Position numbers and translations under genes: made by a program. The notes beneath the pieces were generated by a model. That model was given only the letters and a program-made list of their open reading frames with translations. It was not told the DNA's origin and searched no databases. Shown in pieces: positions 46,814 through 55,349 of a stretch of DNA of 64,000 bases. The DNA is from Fodinicurvata sp. EGI_FJ10296 (GTDB lineage: Bacteria; Pseudomonadota; Alphaproteobacteria; DSM-16000; Inquilinaceae), in assembly GCF_040712075.1 (NCBI RefSeq), contig NZ_JBFCVL010000002.1, positions 1-64,000 of the forward strand, written 5' to 3'. Each line of letters starts with the position of its first letter. Within the stretch, counting starts at the first letter, position 1.

Positions 46814-46875
46814 CCTGATCAGCCGGCACGGGCATCGAGCGGCTCCCAACATCCATTTCAGTGAGAGACAAACCT

Positions 46876-47769
46876 ATGGCGGCAGCAGGTGAGTTCACGG
46901 ATCCGATGATATCGGTCGATTGGCTGCGAAAAGCGATCAATGACCGGTCTGGGCCGGACAACACGGGTATCAAGGTGCTGGATGCAACATACATGATGCC
47001 TCAGTGGCAACGCGATGCCCGCGCAGAATTCGCGAAGGGACATATTCCGGGCGCTCGTTTTTTCGACATTGACGCAATCTCCGATCAAACACGCGACCTG
47101 CCGCATATGGTTCCGACCCCGACAGCGTTCGCCGATGCCGTCGGCGCGCTCGGTGTGGGCAATGCGGACCATGTCGTCGTCTACGACACTCACGGGCTGC
47201 TCAGTGCGGCACGGTGCTGGTGGATGTTCCGGCTATTCGGCCACGACAATGTCTCGGTTCTGGATGGTGGACTCCCGGCCTGGAAGTCAGCCGGCCTGCC
47301 AATCGAAACCGGCCCCGCTGTCTGCGCCAGCACGCAGTTCCAGGCGCGCCTTCGTCCGGAATTGATCCGTTCTCGCGAGCAGATCGTGTCGGTCGTTGAG
47401 GGGGCCGGCGGACAGTGTCAGATCGTCGATGCGCGCGCCGGAGAACGGTTTGACGGGACAGTGGACGACGGATGGCCGGGTCGGCGCCGCGGGCACATTC
47501 CAGGCAGCCGGAACCTGCCATTTGTAGACCTGGTTAATCCGGATTCGGGCCTGCTGCACGACGCGTCGATCCTGGCACAGAAGTTCGTGCAGGCAGGGAT
47601 CGATGTCCAACGGCCGGTTTGCACCAGCTGTGGCAGCGGTGTGACGGCTTGCGTGCTTGCGCTCGGCCTTCACCGCCTGGGTGTCATGGATGCAGCCGTT
47701 TATGATGGATCATGGGCCGAATGGGGCCTCGATCCCTCCCTCGCAACGGAAACGGGCCCCGCTCGATAA
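46876..47769 (+). CDS. sseA: 3-mercaptopyruvate sulfurtransferase
   Basis: 297 residues, two rhodanese domains in tandem. The C-terminal catalytic loop is CTSCGSGVTACVLALGLHRLG, whose CGSGVTA form marks mercaptopyruvate sulfurtransferase rather than thiosulfate-specific rhodanese (CRxGxT). The N-terminal domain has FAKGHIPGARFFDIDAISDQ and RCWWMFRLFGHDNVSVLDGGLPAW. Start ATG 46876; GTG 46861 is possible. It lies downstream of cysK and alaX and converges on the Aap transporter operon. Confidence 0.93.
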   Translation: MAAAGEFTDPMISVDWLRKAINDRSGPDNTGIKVLDATYMMPQWQRDARAEFAKGHIPGARFFDIDAISDQTRDLPHMVPTPTAFADAVGALGVGNADHVVVYDTHGLLSAARCWWMFRLFGHDNVSVLDGGLPAWKSAGLPIETGPAVCASTQFQARLRPELIRSREQIVSVVEGAGGQCQIVDARAGERFDGTVDDGWPGRRRGHIPGSRNLPFVDLVNPDSGLLHDASILAQKFVQAGIDVQRPVCTSCGSGVTACVLALGLHRLGVMDAAVYDGSWAEWGLDPSLATETGPAR

Positions 47770-47818
47770 ATCGGCGGAGCCCGACGTTTCGAAATCCGTT
47801 GTCAGCCAAAGGATCCGG

Positions 47819-48613
47819 TCAGTGACCGAGGATCTGGCTGAGGAACAATTTCGTACGGTCATTCTCCGGGGCGTTGAAGAATGTCTCGGGATCTTTTTGC
47901 TCGATGATTTCGCCCTGGTCCATGAAAATCACGCGGTTGGCCACTTTACGCGCGAAGCCCATTTCGTGGGTGACGCACAACATCGTCATCCCCTCCTCGG
48001 CCAGCTGAATCATCGTGTCGAGCACCTCCTTGATCATCTCCGGATCGAGTGCTGAGGTCGGCTCGTCGAAAAGCATGATCTTCGGCTGCATGCACAGACT
48101 CCGGGCTATGGCAACACGCTGCTGCTGGCCCCCGGAAAGCTGGCCCGGATATTTGGTCGCCTGCTCAGGAATACGAACCCGCTCAAGGAAATGCATGGCC
48201 AGATCCTCGGCTTCCGCCTTTGGCATTCTGCGCACCCAGATCGGCGCCAGTGTCAGATTCTCGATGACCGACAGGTGCGGAAATAGATTGAACTGCTGAA
48301 ACACCATACCGACTTCGGAACGGATCGTATCGATATTCTTCAAATCGTTCGACACAGGGGTTCCCTGAACCAGCAGTTCCCCGGACTGGTACTCCTCCAG
48401 GGCATTGACACACCGAATGAGCGTCGATTTTCCTGAACCTGAAGGACCGCAGATGACGATTTTCTCGCCGCTTGCGACATTCAGGTTAATGTCCTTCAAC
48501 ACGTGGAAGTCTCCGTACCACTTGTTGAGGTTGTCCATGACGATGACCGGCGCATTGGTGTCCGGGCCCGATTGCGGCTCCGCATGGCTGGAAGCGGTAG
48601 CGATCATTGGCAA
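47819..48613 (-). CDS. aapP: AapP, ABC transporter ATPase
   Basis: 264 residues. ATP-binding subunit of the general L-amino-acid importer. Walker [10 protein letters not shown], signature [13 protein letters not shown], Walker [15 protein letters not shown] and H-loop VTHEMGFA are present, with the [13 protein letters not shown] start of polar amino-acid importers. It lies 8 bases after aapM and ends the aapJQMP operon. It converges on the sulfurtransferase gene. Confidence 0.95.
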   Translation of the reverse strand: MPMIATASSHAEPQSGPDTNAPVIVMDNLNKWYGDFHVLKDINLNVASGEKIVICGPSGSGKSTLIRCVNALEEYQSGELLVQGTPVSNDLKNIDTIRSEVGMVFQQFNLFPHLSVIENLTLAPIWVRRMPKAEAEDLAMHFLERVRIPEQATKYPGQLSGGQQQRVAIARSLCMQPKIMLFDEPTSALDPEMIKEVLDTMIQLAEEGMTMLCVTHEMGFARKVANRVIFMDQGEIIEQKDPETFFNAPENDRTKLFLSQILGH

Positions 48614-48621
48614 TTATCCTC

Positions 48622-49743
48622 CTATCGGCGCACGTCACGGTTCAGGGTCCGTTCGAGATACTGGCTGTACCACGACATGAAGTAGCAGAAGATGAAATAG
48701 ATCACGGCGATGAAGAAGTACGCCTCCTTGTAGAACCCTCGCCAGGAAGGGTCGGTGAGCGCCGATTTGGCGGCTCCTACCAGATCGAACAGTCCAATGA
48801 TGATGACCAGCGAGGTGTCTTTGAAGAAGCCGATGAAGGTATTCACGATCGGCGGGATGGATATCTTCAGAGCCTGCGGCAGTACGATCAGCCGCATCTT
48901 CTGCCAATACCCGAGACCCAGACTGTCGGCAGCCTCGTACTGGCCACCGGGAATGGCTTGCAATCCACCGCGCACGACCTCTGCCAGATAGGCGGACGCG
49001 AACATTATCATCCCGATCTGTGCTCTCAACACCCGATCGATGCCGACACCGGTTGGCAGGAACAACGGAATGATGATCGACGACATGAACAGGATCGTGA
49101 TGAGTGGAACACCCCTGATCAGTTCGATATAGACGATCGACACTGTTCTGATGGCCGGCATGGTGGAGCGCCGGGCCAGCGCCAGCACGATCCCGACCGG
49201 GAACGCCACTGCCAGCCCGATTGTTGCCAACCCGAGTGTCAGCGGCAGCCCACCCCACCGCGATGTTTCGACCGGCGGCAGACCCAGGACACCGCCCGCC
49301 ATCAGGCAGCCGATGATCGTGCCACCCACGATCCAGGCGGCAATCAGCCAGGCGTTCCAGAAGAAACGGTTTAGACTGGCGCCGATCAGCCCGAGCAGCA
49401 GCATTACCGACAATGCCGGTCGCCACTGTTCATCATAGGGATAGAGGCCGAACAGGATCAGGCGGGCCTTCTCGTGAATGAACGCCCAGCAGGCGCCGCC
49501 GGCCGCTCGACATACCTCCGGAGGCGCAGCCCACCAGACGGCGTCGCTCACGAGCCACTGAAAGATCGGCGGGATAAGGACGTATAGAAGCCAGAGCAGA
49601 ACGAGCGTTATGACGCTGTTATACCAGTTATTGAACAGGTTCGCCCGCAGCCACCCAAGGATACTCAGTGACACCGCAGGTGGTCGGAGTTTTCCCTGAA
49701 GCGCCGATTGAACCGGTGCATTCGATGCTGACTGATCGGTCAT
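48622..49743 (-). CDS. aapM: AapM, ABC permease
   Basis: 373 residues. Second integral membrane permease of the AapJQMP system, with an N-terminal cytosolic tail and about eight membrane segments. The permease EAA-like loop (GLQAIPGGQYEAADSLGLGY) near the C-terminus docks the ATPase. The TIGR01726-type HEQRO region (RGVPLITILFMSSIIIPLF) is present. It is separated from aapQ by two bases and from aapP by eight, so the three are almost certainly one transcript. Confidence 0.93.
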   Translation of the reverse strand: MTDQSASNAPVQSALQGKLRPPAVSLSILGWLRANLFNNWYNSVITLVLLWLLYVLIPPIFQWLVSDAVWWAAPPEVCRAAGGACWAFIHEKARLILFGLYPYDEQWRPALSVMLLLGLIGASLNRFFWNAWLIAAWIVGGTIIGCLMAGGVLGLPPVETSRWGGLPLTLGLATIGLAVAFPVGIVLALARRSTMPAIRTVSIVYIELIRGVPLITILFMSSIIIPLFLPTGVGIDRVLRAQIGMIMFASAYLAEVVRGGLQAIPGGQYEAADSLGLGYWQKMRLIVLPQALKISIPPIVNTFIGFFKDTSLVIIIGLFDLVGAAKSALTDPSWRGFYKEAYFFIAVIYFIFCYFMSWYSQYLERTLNRDVRR

Positions 49744-49745
49744 GG

Positions 49746-50936
49746 CTACCGCTCCACCAACGCGATATGTTTATTATACCAGTTCATGAAGGCCGATATC
49801 GAAAGACTGATCGATAGATAGACCGCCATGAATATGCTGATGGCCTCGATCGCTTGGCCCGTCTGGTTAAGGGTCGTATTGCCCACCGACACCAGATCCG
49901 GATATCCAACCGCCACGGCCAGCGAACTGTTCTTGGCAAGATTGAGATACTGGCTTGTCGTCGGCGGGATAATGATACGCAACGCCTGAGGCAGTACGAC
50001 GAGCCGCATGATCATATTGCTGCGCAAACCAAGGGCCGCGGCCGCTTCGGTCTGACCATAACTCACGGCCAGGATGCCTGCGCGGACGATCTCCGCGATG
50101 AACGCCGCCGTATAGAACGTCAGTCCGAACAACACCGCAGCGAATTCCGGGCTGATTGTCCGACCGCCCCGGAAATTGAAGCCTTGAAGTTCGGGAATGC
50201 TCATCTCAGTCGGTGCGCCGCCAAGGACCCAGATCGCGAGCGGGAGGCCGATGATCACCCCGGCGGCAGTCAGTGCGACCGGGAACGGCTGGCCGGTCGC
50301 ATCCTGACGACGTTTGGCCCAGATTTTTATACCAATCGCCAGTCCAATACCGATCAGCAGGCCTGCCCACATCCAGGGATGTATTGGATCGGCCGCCGGA
50401 ACAGCCATCTGGATCCCGCGGTTCGACAGGACCAGTCCGGTAAACGGCTGCAACGCGGCCCGTGGCGATGGCATTGATACGGTGATGATCGCGTACCAGA
50501 TGAAGAGCTGCAGCAACAACGGTATGTTGCGCATGATCTCGACATAGACGGCAGACACCTTCGCCAGCAACCAGTTCGACGAGAGCCGCATGATGCCGAC
50601 CAGTGTCCCCAGAATTGTCGCCAGGACAATACCGAGGATGGCAACCTGAAAGGTATTGAGCAGCCCTACGATGAACGCTCTGCCGTAGCTGTCGGCGGCA
50701 CCATAGCTGATAAGACTTTCGCTGATCTCGAATCCGGCTTCCCGGTCGAGGAATCCGTAGCCTGTCGCGATGTTCTGGCGTTCAAGATTCACGAGCAGAT
50801 TCGAAATCAGATACCAGCCAACTGCGACGAGGATGACAACAAGCAGAGTTTGATAGAGTACCGATCGCACGCGCGCGTCATAGAGCCAGCGGCCCTTCGG
50901 AATCGGCGCCCGATGAGGATGGGTTTCGACTGTCAA
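49746..50936 (-). CDS. aapQ: AapQ, ABC permease
   Basis: 396 residues. First permease of the Aap importer. About eight membrane segments are seen, and the EAA-like motif is ILAVSYGQTEAAAALGLRSN. It contains the long central loop with an extra hydrophobic pair (AGLLIGIGLAIGIKIWA, GVIIGLPLAIWVLGG) found in AapQ proteins. It lies 208 bases after aapJ, behind a 15-bp hairpin, and 2 bases before aapM. Confidence 0.93.
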   Translation of the reverse strand: MTVETHPHRAPIPKGRWLYDARVRSVLYQTLLVVILVAVGWYLISNLLVNLERQNIATGYGFLDREAGFEISESLISYGAADSYGRAFIVGLLNTFQVAILGIVLATILGTLVGIMRLSSNWLLAKVSAVYVEIMRNIPLLLQLFIWYAIITVSMPSPRAALQPFTGLVLSNRGIQMAVPAADPIHPWMWAGLLIGIGLAIGIKIWAKRRQDATGQPFPVALTAAGVIIGLPLAIWVLGGAPTEMSIPELQGFNFRGGRTISPEFAAVLFGLTFYTAAFIAEIVRAGILAVSYGQTEAAAALGLRSNMIMRLVVLPQALRIIIPPTTSQYLNLAKNSSLAVAVGYPDLVSVGNTTLNQTGQAIEAISIFMAVYLSISLSISAFMNWYNKHIALVER

Positions 50937-51097
50937 CCGACGTCTCCCCAGGCGATTAATGTGTGAAGCCCCATGTATATTGCGTATGCCGTAGAGCCCG
51001 CAAAGACGAACGGCCGCTACGGTTATTCTCTTCTCGCCGGGAACCCTGTTGGCTCTCTTATCGACGGAAGCGATATAGCCGTGCGGCCGTAATCGCC

Positions 51098-51130
51098 GGC
51101 ACGGGCGGCTCCGCCGGAGCCGCCCGTGCC
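51098..51130 (-). terminator. 15-bp hairpin between aapJ and aapQ
   Basis: GGCACGGGCGGCTCC pairs perfectly with GGAGCCGCCCGTGCC around GCC, 14 bases after the aapJ stop. No T-run follows. Such intercistronic hairpins after binding-protein genes stabilise the upstream mRNA and reduce expression of the membrane subunits. Confidence 0.75.
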
Positions 51131-51144
51131 GCAGTCACGGGAGT

Positions 51145-52170
51145 TTACCGTACTGGCATCGCATACATGATGCCGCCGTTGGTCCAGAGATCGTTGACGC
51201 CGCGATCCAGACCGACGGCCGTATCCGGCCCGACGTTGCGATCAAAGATCTCGCCGTAGTTTCCAACTGCCGCGATGACGTCGTAGGCCCAGCTTTCGTC
51301 GAGGCCGAGATGCTCACCCATGCCCGGGCTGACGCCGAGCAAACGCTGAATGCCCGGGTTCTCGCTGTCCATCATCTCGTCGAGATTCTCGGAGTTGACA
51401 CCGAGTTCTTCGGCCTCGACCAGTGCGAAAACGACCCATTTGACGATGTTCAGGAACTGGTCGTTCCCCTGACGCACGGCCGGGCCCAAGGGCTCCTTGG
51501 AGATCGTCTCCGGCAGGATCACATGGTCCGACGGGTTGTCGGCAACCGTTGCGCGAATCGACGCCAGGCCGGACCGATCCGTGGTGTAGACGTCGCACCG
51601 ACCAGAGAAGTATGCGGCGTTCACTTCTTCGAGCTGCTCGATGACGACCGGCTCGAACTCCATGTCATTGGCACGGAAGTAGTCGGCGAGGTTCAGTTCG
51701 GTGGTCGTGCCCGGCTGAACGCAGACGCTGGCGCCGTCAAGGTCCAGGGCGCTATCAACTTCGATATCGGCCGGAACCATGAAGCCCTGGCCGTCATAGA
51801 ATGTGACGCCGGCGAAATGGAGACCAAGTGAGGTGTCGCGGGTAAGGGTCCAGGTGGTGTTTCGCGACAGGATGTCCACTTCGCCCGCCTGCAGCGCCGT
51901 GAAGCGCTGTTGCGCGGTCAACGGCGTATAGCTGACGGCGTCATCATCGCCGAGCACGGCGGCTGCGACGGCCTTGCAGACATCGACGTCGAGGCCCGTC
52001 CAGTTGCCTTCGGAGTCAGGATTCGAAAAGCCGGCCAAGCCGGTGCTTACACCGCAATTCAGCTCGTCACGTTCCTGGATTGTCTGGGTGAGATCCTGCG
52101 CCGCGGCAGTACCGATCATTGCGAATGCGGAAACCGCCGCACTGGCGGCCAGAAGGGTCTTAATTCTCAT
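51145..52170 (-). CDS. aapJ: AapJ, periplasmic amino-acid-binding protein
   Basis: 341 residues. A signal peptide (MRIKTLLAASAAVSAFAMIGTAAAQ) precedes the type-2 periplasmic binding fold (LNCGVSTGLAGFSNPDSEGNWTGLDVDVCKAVAAAVLGD). The family motif of AapJ/BztA proteins (FTALQAGEVDILSRNTTWTLTRD) is present. It binds a wide range of L-amino acids and delivers them to AapQM. It is the first gene of the operon. The region upstream is shared with metC and holds a 14-base palindrome at 52286-52299. Confidence 0.95.
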   Translation of the reverse strand: MRIKTLLAASAAVSAFAMIGTAAAQDLTQTIQERDELNCGVSTGLAGFSNPDSEGNWTGLDVDVCKAVAAAVLGDDDAVSYTPLTAQQRFTALQAGEVDILSRNTTWTLTRDTSLGLHFAGVTFYDGQGFMVPADIEVDSALDLDGASVCVQPGTTTELNLADYFRANDMEFEPVVIEQLEEVNAAYFSGRCDVYTTDRSGLASIRATVADNPSDHVILPETISKEPLGPAVRQGNDQFLNIVKWVVFALVEAEELGVNSENLDEMMDSENPGIQRLLGVSPGMGEHLGLDESWAYDVIAAVGNYGEIFDRNVGPDTAVGLDRGVNDLWTNGGIMYAMPVR

Positions 52171-52285
52171 TAGATATGCACCCTAGTCGTTTGTTCATAG
52201 GTGAAGCCTCTCAGAGCGGTCTTCGCCGCCCCTGACCGCATTAGTAGCAAGCTTGGCGCCATGATTGAAACAAAATCCACCTATT

Positions 52286-52299
52286 GGTTCAATTGAACC
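52286..52299. promoter_or_regulatory. Perfect palindrome, candidate operator
   Basis: GGTTCAATTGAACC is a perfect 14-base palindrome in the divergent aapJ-metC region, 116 bases upstream of aapJ and 152 bases upstream of metC. A transcription-factor site is plausible; Lrp-type regulators are one candidate for amino-acid genes. Confidence 0.5.
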
Positions 52300-52450
52300 C
52301 CCTCAATCCTCCGGTGTCGGGAGCCCCCACCGGTGTGTTATTCGGTTTGACGGCACTCCCTAAGCGACGGAAACTGGCCATTGATGCTGCTGCGACCAGG
52401 ACGTGCGCGTGTGATTTTTTGTCTCTTATGATGAAGCGGGCCATGATGTC

Positions 52451-53629
52451 ATGAAGAACCATCGGACGAAGACGATCCTCACTCATGCCGGCCGCGATCC
52501 GCGATCGAATTACGGAATCGTCAATCCGCCAGTCTATCATGCGTCCACGATTCTGTTTCCAGACATCGAATCAATGGAAGAAAGCGCGAAACGGCCTTTC
52601 GACGGCTATCGCTATGGCCGCAGCGGTACACCGACGACAACCGCGTTCGAGCAAGCCGTCACGGCGCTTGAGGGCGGACACCGTTCTGTGGCTGTCAGCA
52701 GTGGCCTTGCCGCCATAACGGTTGCCATCGGCGCTTTCGTGCGAGCGGGCGACCATCTTCTGGTCCCCGATAGCGCCTATCCCCCGACCAAGGCCTATTG
52801 CGACAAGGTGCTCGGGCGCTATGGTGTCGAGACGACCTATTACGATCCTGAAATCGGGGCGGGAATCGGCGACCTCATCGCTTCGAATACGCGGATGATC
52901 GTGCTGGAGAGTCCGGGATCGCAAACCTTCGAGGTGCAGGACGTGCCCGCGATCTCGGCGACTGCCCGTGATCGCGGCGTCGTGACGATGATCGACAACA
53001 CCTGGGCCACCCCTTTGTTTTTCCGGCCATTTGACCACGGCGTGGATCTGTCGGTACACGCCGCGACCAAATACATGGTTGGTCATGCGGACGCGATGAT
53101 GGGAGTGATCTGCACGAACAGCGAGGAGCATTTCCGTGCCGTGAAGACCGAGTGCTACCTGCTGGGACATTCGGCCGGTCCCGATGACCTGTATCTGGCA
53201 CAGCGCGGACTCCGGTCTATGGCGGCCCGTCTGGCACAGCATCAGACTTCGGCGCTGCAGATTGCCCAGTGGCTCGAAACCCGGCCGGAAGTTGCGCAGG
53301 TTCTTTATCCCGCCCTGCCGAGCCACCCGGGGCATGAACTCTGGAAGCGCGATTTCCACGGCGCTTCGGGCCTGATGTCCATTGTGCTGAAGCCGGTCGA
53401 TGCCGCCGCAGTGGCCCGGATGATCGACGAAATGGATCTGTTTTCAATCGGGTTCAGTTGGGGCGGCTATGAGAGCCTGATCGTGCCTCAGAACCCGGAA
53501 TCGCACCGTCGCACCGTACCATGGACGGCCGAAGGGCCTCTTATAAGGCTGCATATCGGGCTCGAGGATGTCGACGATCTGATCGAGGACCTCGAAGGCG
53601 GCTTCACGAGGCTGAAGGCCGCACCATGA
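52451..53629 (+). CDS. metC: Cystathionine beta-lyase
   Basis: 392 residues. PLP enzyme of the Cys/Met metabolism family, cleaving cystathionine to homocysteine, pyruvate and ammonia. Typical residues: YRYGRSGTPTTTAFEQAVTALEGG with the phosphate-binding Tyr/Arg, SSGLAAITVAIGAFV, the Asp in MIDNTWATPLF and the Schiff-base Lys in SVHAATKYMVGHAD. The stop overlaps the start of hisI (ATGA), so the two are probably translated together. No SAM riboswitch was identified upstream. Confidence 0.93.
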   Translation: MKNHRTKTILTHAGRDPRSNYGIVNPPVYHASTILFPDIESMEESAKRPFDGYRYGRSGTPTTTAFEQAVTALEGGHRSVAVSSGLAAITVAIGAFVRAGDHLLVPDSAYPPTKAYCDKVLGRYGVETTYYDPEIGAGIGDLIASNTRMIVLESPGSQTFEVQDVPAISATARDRGVVTMIDNTWATPLFFRPFDHGVDLSVHAATKYMVGHADAMMGVICTNSEEHFRAVKTECYLLGHSAGPDDLYLAQRGLRSMAARLAQHQTSALQIAQWLETRPEVAQVLYPALPSHPGHELWKRDFHGASGLMSIVLKPVDAAAVARMIDEMDLFSIGFSWGGYESLIVPQNPESHRRTVPWTAEGPLIRLHIGLEDVDDLIEDLEGGFTRLKAAP

Positions 53630-54039
53630 CGCAGCAGCTCCCCCAACCCGCCATCGACGCCACCCTGGCCGAACTTTGCTTTAATAGCGATGGGTTGGTA
53701 TCGGCCGTCGCTCAGCAGCATGATTCGGGCGAGGTGCTAATGGTCGCCTGGATGAACGCAGATGCGGTCCGCGAGACACTGAAAACGAGTCAGGTCTGCT
53801 ACTGGTCGCGCTCCCGATCGAGCCTTTGGCGAAAGGGAGAAAGCAGCGGGCAGACACAGCGACTGGTTGGAATGCGGATCGACTGCGACGGAGATTGCCT
53901 GCTGCTGCTGGTCGATCAGAAAGGCGTCGCCTGTCATACCGGCCGCAGATCCTGCTTCTATCGCGAGGTGGGCACGCAGGGCCCGGAGATCATACATGGC
54001 GTGCAGACGGACCCCGCGAGCCTTTACGGTTCCGCGTGA
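53626..54039 (+). CDS. hisI: Phosphoribosyl-AMP cyclohydrolase
   Basis: 137 residues from ATG 53626. Opens the purine ring of PR-AMP in histidine synthesis. It carries the zinc and magnesium ligands in MRIDCDGDCLLLLVDQKGVACHTG, plus VLMVAWMNADAV and WSRSRSSLWRKGESSGQTQ. Single-function form, as in most alphaproteobacteria, not fused to HisE. The start overlaps the metC stop by four bases. Other his genes are not in the window. Confidence 0.94.
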   Translation: MTQQLPQPAIDATLAELCFNSDGLVSAVAQQHDSGEVLMVAWMNADAVRETLKTSQVCYWSRSRSSLWRKGESSGQTQRLVGMRIDCDGDCLLLLVDQKGVACHTGRRSCFYREVGTQGPEIIHGVQTDPASLYGSA

Positions 54040-54084
54040 TCCCGACCGGCGCGCACCACTGGACCCGCTACCCTGCACACCCCG

Positions 54085-54363
54085 TCATCGGCTTTCAATT
54101 GCGGCGACCATGCGGTCGTGAATGATACGCACCGTCTCGCGCGAGATGTCATCCCCGGACAGTGCCTCTGCCGCGCTGTCCGACAGATGCCGAGGAAGAA
54201 TGACGTAGCCCGCGCCCTCCAGCGCCTCGATTGCCGCCGATGCCTCACGTCTGGTCGCCTCGCGGGCGTCGTGCTTCGCCACGGCCCACCAACCTTTACC
54301 GCCGATCGCCTGCCCGATTGCCTGGGCCATGGCCTCGGTTAGTGCCTTGCGATCTACCATCAT
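54085..54363 (-). CDS. Hypothetical protein
   Basis: 92 residues from ATG 54363 (MMVDRKALTEAMAQAIG). Mostly helical and alanine-rich, with a short strand-like GYVILP. No signal peptide, membrane segment or recognised domain. The longer reading from 54408 adds 15 residues with little support. It overlaps no other gene and lies between hisI (convergent) and tRNA-Arg. Coding is supported by even codon use and lack of an equally good frame on the other strand. Confidence 0.5.
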   Translation of the reverse strand: MMVDRKALTEAMAQAIGQAIGGKGWWAVAKHDAREATRREASAAIEALEGAGYVILPRHLSDSAAEALSGDDISRETVRIIHDRMVAAIESR

Positions 54364-54519
54364 CGCGATGCTGCCCCACCCGGATTGTTCGAGATTGTTC
54401 GGTTCCAAACGGCGCGATGTCGCGCCCGGATTACCAGTTAGATGGGGCTACAACTCGTTGACGCAACAGCAGAACCGGGAAAGACGGAAGTTTCGATCTG
54501 CGATCAGAAGCAGGTGCGG

Positions 54520-54596
54520 TGGTGACCCCGGCGTGATTCGAACACGCAACCGTTCGCTTAGAAGGCGAATGCTCTATCCGATTGAGCTACGGGGCC
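54520..54596 (-). tRNA. tRNA-Arg (TCT)
   Basis: Minus-strand cloverleaf with acceptor GGCCCCG/CGGGGTC (one G-T pair), anticodon loop CTTCTAA (TCT), TTCGAAT T-loop, discriminator A and encoded CCA. Confidence 0.94.
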
Positions 54597-54699
54597 TCGC
54601 TACAAGCCACATCTCGACGCCATGGACCCTCACCGTTGTAACTGCGAGTCCGTGCGGAAACAAGACCGTGATGTGGGCGTATGTCAGGTATCGGGAGCG

Positions 54700-54999
54700 T
54701 CAGGCTGTCGGGCGTCGCTTGAAGTTGTCAGCGTAATTGCGCGGAACAACGCGGCGTTGATGTTCGGGCTCCACAGTATAAGAAAGCCCCTTACGCTCAG
54801 CGAATGCGATTGCATCTTCTTTGGTTTCGAAGCGCAGCGTTACCTGATTGAGCGTGTCGCCAGCGGACACCCAACCCATCAAGGGTTCCGGTCGCCTTGG
54901 TGTCGCGGGTTCGTATTCCAGTACCCAGGATTTGGTCTTTCCGCGACCCGACTGCATCGTCGTCTTGGCCGGCTTGTAGATTCGCACGTTTGCAGTCAT
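54700..54999 (-). CDS. NDUFS4-type complex I accessory subunit
   Basis: 99 residues. Matches the ETC_C1_NDUFA4/NDUFS4 family: RIYKPAKTTMQSGRGKTKSW, VLEYEPATPRRPEPLMGWVSAGDTLNQ, LRFETKEDAIAFAERKGLSY and a basic RNYADNFKRR end. It is an accessory subunit of alphaproteobacterial (and mitochondrial) NADH:quinone oxidoreductase, on the peripheral arm. Start ATG 54999, following the family start; the longer reading adds unrelated sequence overlapping tRNA-Pro. It stands between two tRNA genes, far from any nuo operon in view. Confidence 0.93.
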   Translation of the reverse strand: MTANVRIYKPAKTTMQSGRGKTKSWVLEYEPATPRRPEPLMGWVSAGDTLNQVTLRFETKEDAIAFAERKGLSYTVEPEHQRRVVPRNYADNFKRRPTA

Positions 55000-55108
55000 C
55001 CCGACACCCGAACTCCGACGTAAATAGGCCGACGCGATGCGCTCATCATCAGCCAACCCTTCATTGGATCCGCAATTCCCGGCAGCCGCGTGCTGACGGC
55101 GAAACCAG

Positions 55109-55185
55109 TGGTCGGGGCGGACGGATTCGAACCGCCGACATCCTGCTCCCAAAGCAGGCGCGCTACCAGGCTGCGCTACGCCCCG
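55109..55185 (-). tRNA. tRNA-Pro (TGG)
   Basis: Minus-strand cloverleaf: acceptor CGGGGCG/CGCCCCG, anticodon loop TTTGGGA (TGG), TTCGAAT T-loop, discriminator A and encoded CCA. It marks the left edge of the prophage-like island. Confidence 0.96.
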
Positions 55186-55268
55186 ATCCCGGTACCGCGC
55201 GGAAACTAGGCGGTTGAGACGCGTCTTGCAAGAGCCGTGATTGGCAGAAATGGGAACAAATGCGAATG

Positions 55269-55300
55269 ACGTGACGCAATCGCGTCACGTATGCGTCACG
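55269..55300. repeat. Dyad with a third half-copy
   Basis: ACGTGACGC/GCGTCACGT are perfect 9-base arms around AATC (55269-55290). GCGTCACG recurs at 55293-55300, eleven bases after the first copy. It looks like a regulatory or recombination site at the island edge; nothing further can be read. Confidence 0.5.
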
Positions 55301-55304
55301 CCAT

Positions 55305-55319
55305 GTTCATGTTGGGTTC
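55305..55319 (+). promoter_or_regulatory. Possible second LexA-type box
   Basis: GTTCATGTTGGGTTC fits GTTC-N7-GTTC exactly, 31 bases upstream of the integrase remnant's first ATG. About two such matches are expected by chance in 64 kb counting both strands, so this alone is weak evidence. Confidence 0.35.
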
Positions 55320-55342
55320 TAAGTTTGCGGGAGCGAACTTAG
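55319..55342. repeat. 10-bp hairpin with GGGA loop
   Basis: CTAAGTTTGC (55319-55328) and GCGAACTTAG (55333-55342) pair with one G-T pair around GGGA. It follows directly on the GTTC-N7-GTTC match upstream of the integrase remnant. Confidence 0.5.
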
Positions 55343-55349
55343 TCGGGCT

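Noticed and set aside
52171-52450. SAM riboswitch upstream of metC
   Set aside because: No conserved SAM-I or SAM-II core motif or pseudoknot was recognisable; the palindrome at 52286 is more like a protein-binding site.
55109-55185. tRNA-Pro as the phage attachment site
   Set aside because: Tyrosine integrases usually insert at the 3' end of a tRNA gene, which for this minus-strand gene faces the NDUFS4-like gene; the integrase stub is on the 5' side. No duplicate of the tRNA end was seen in the window.
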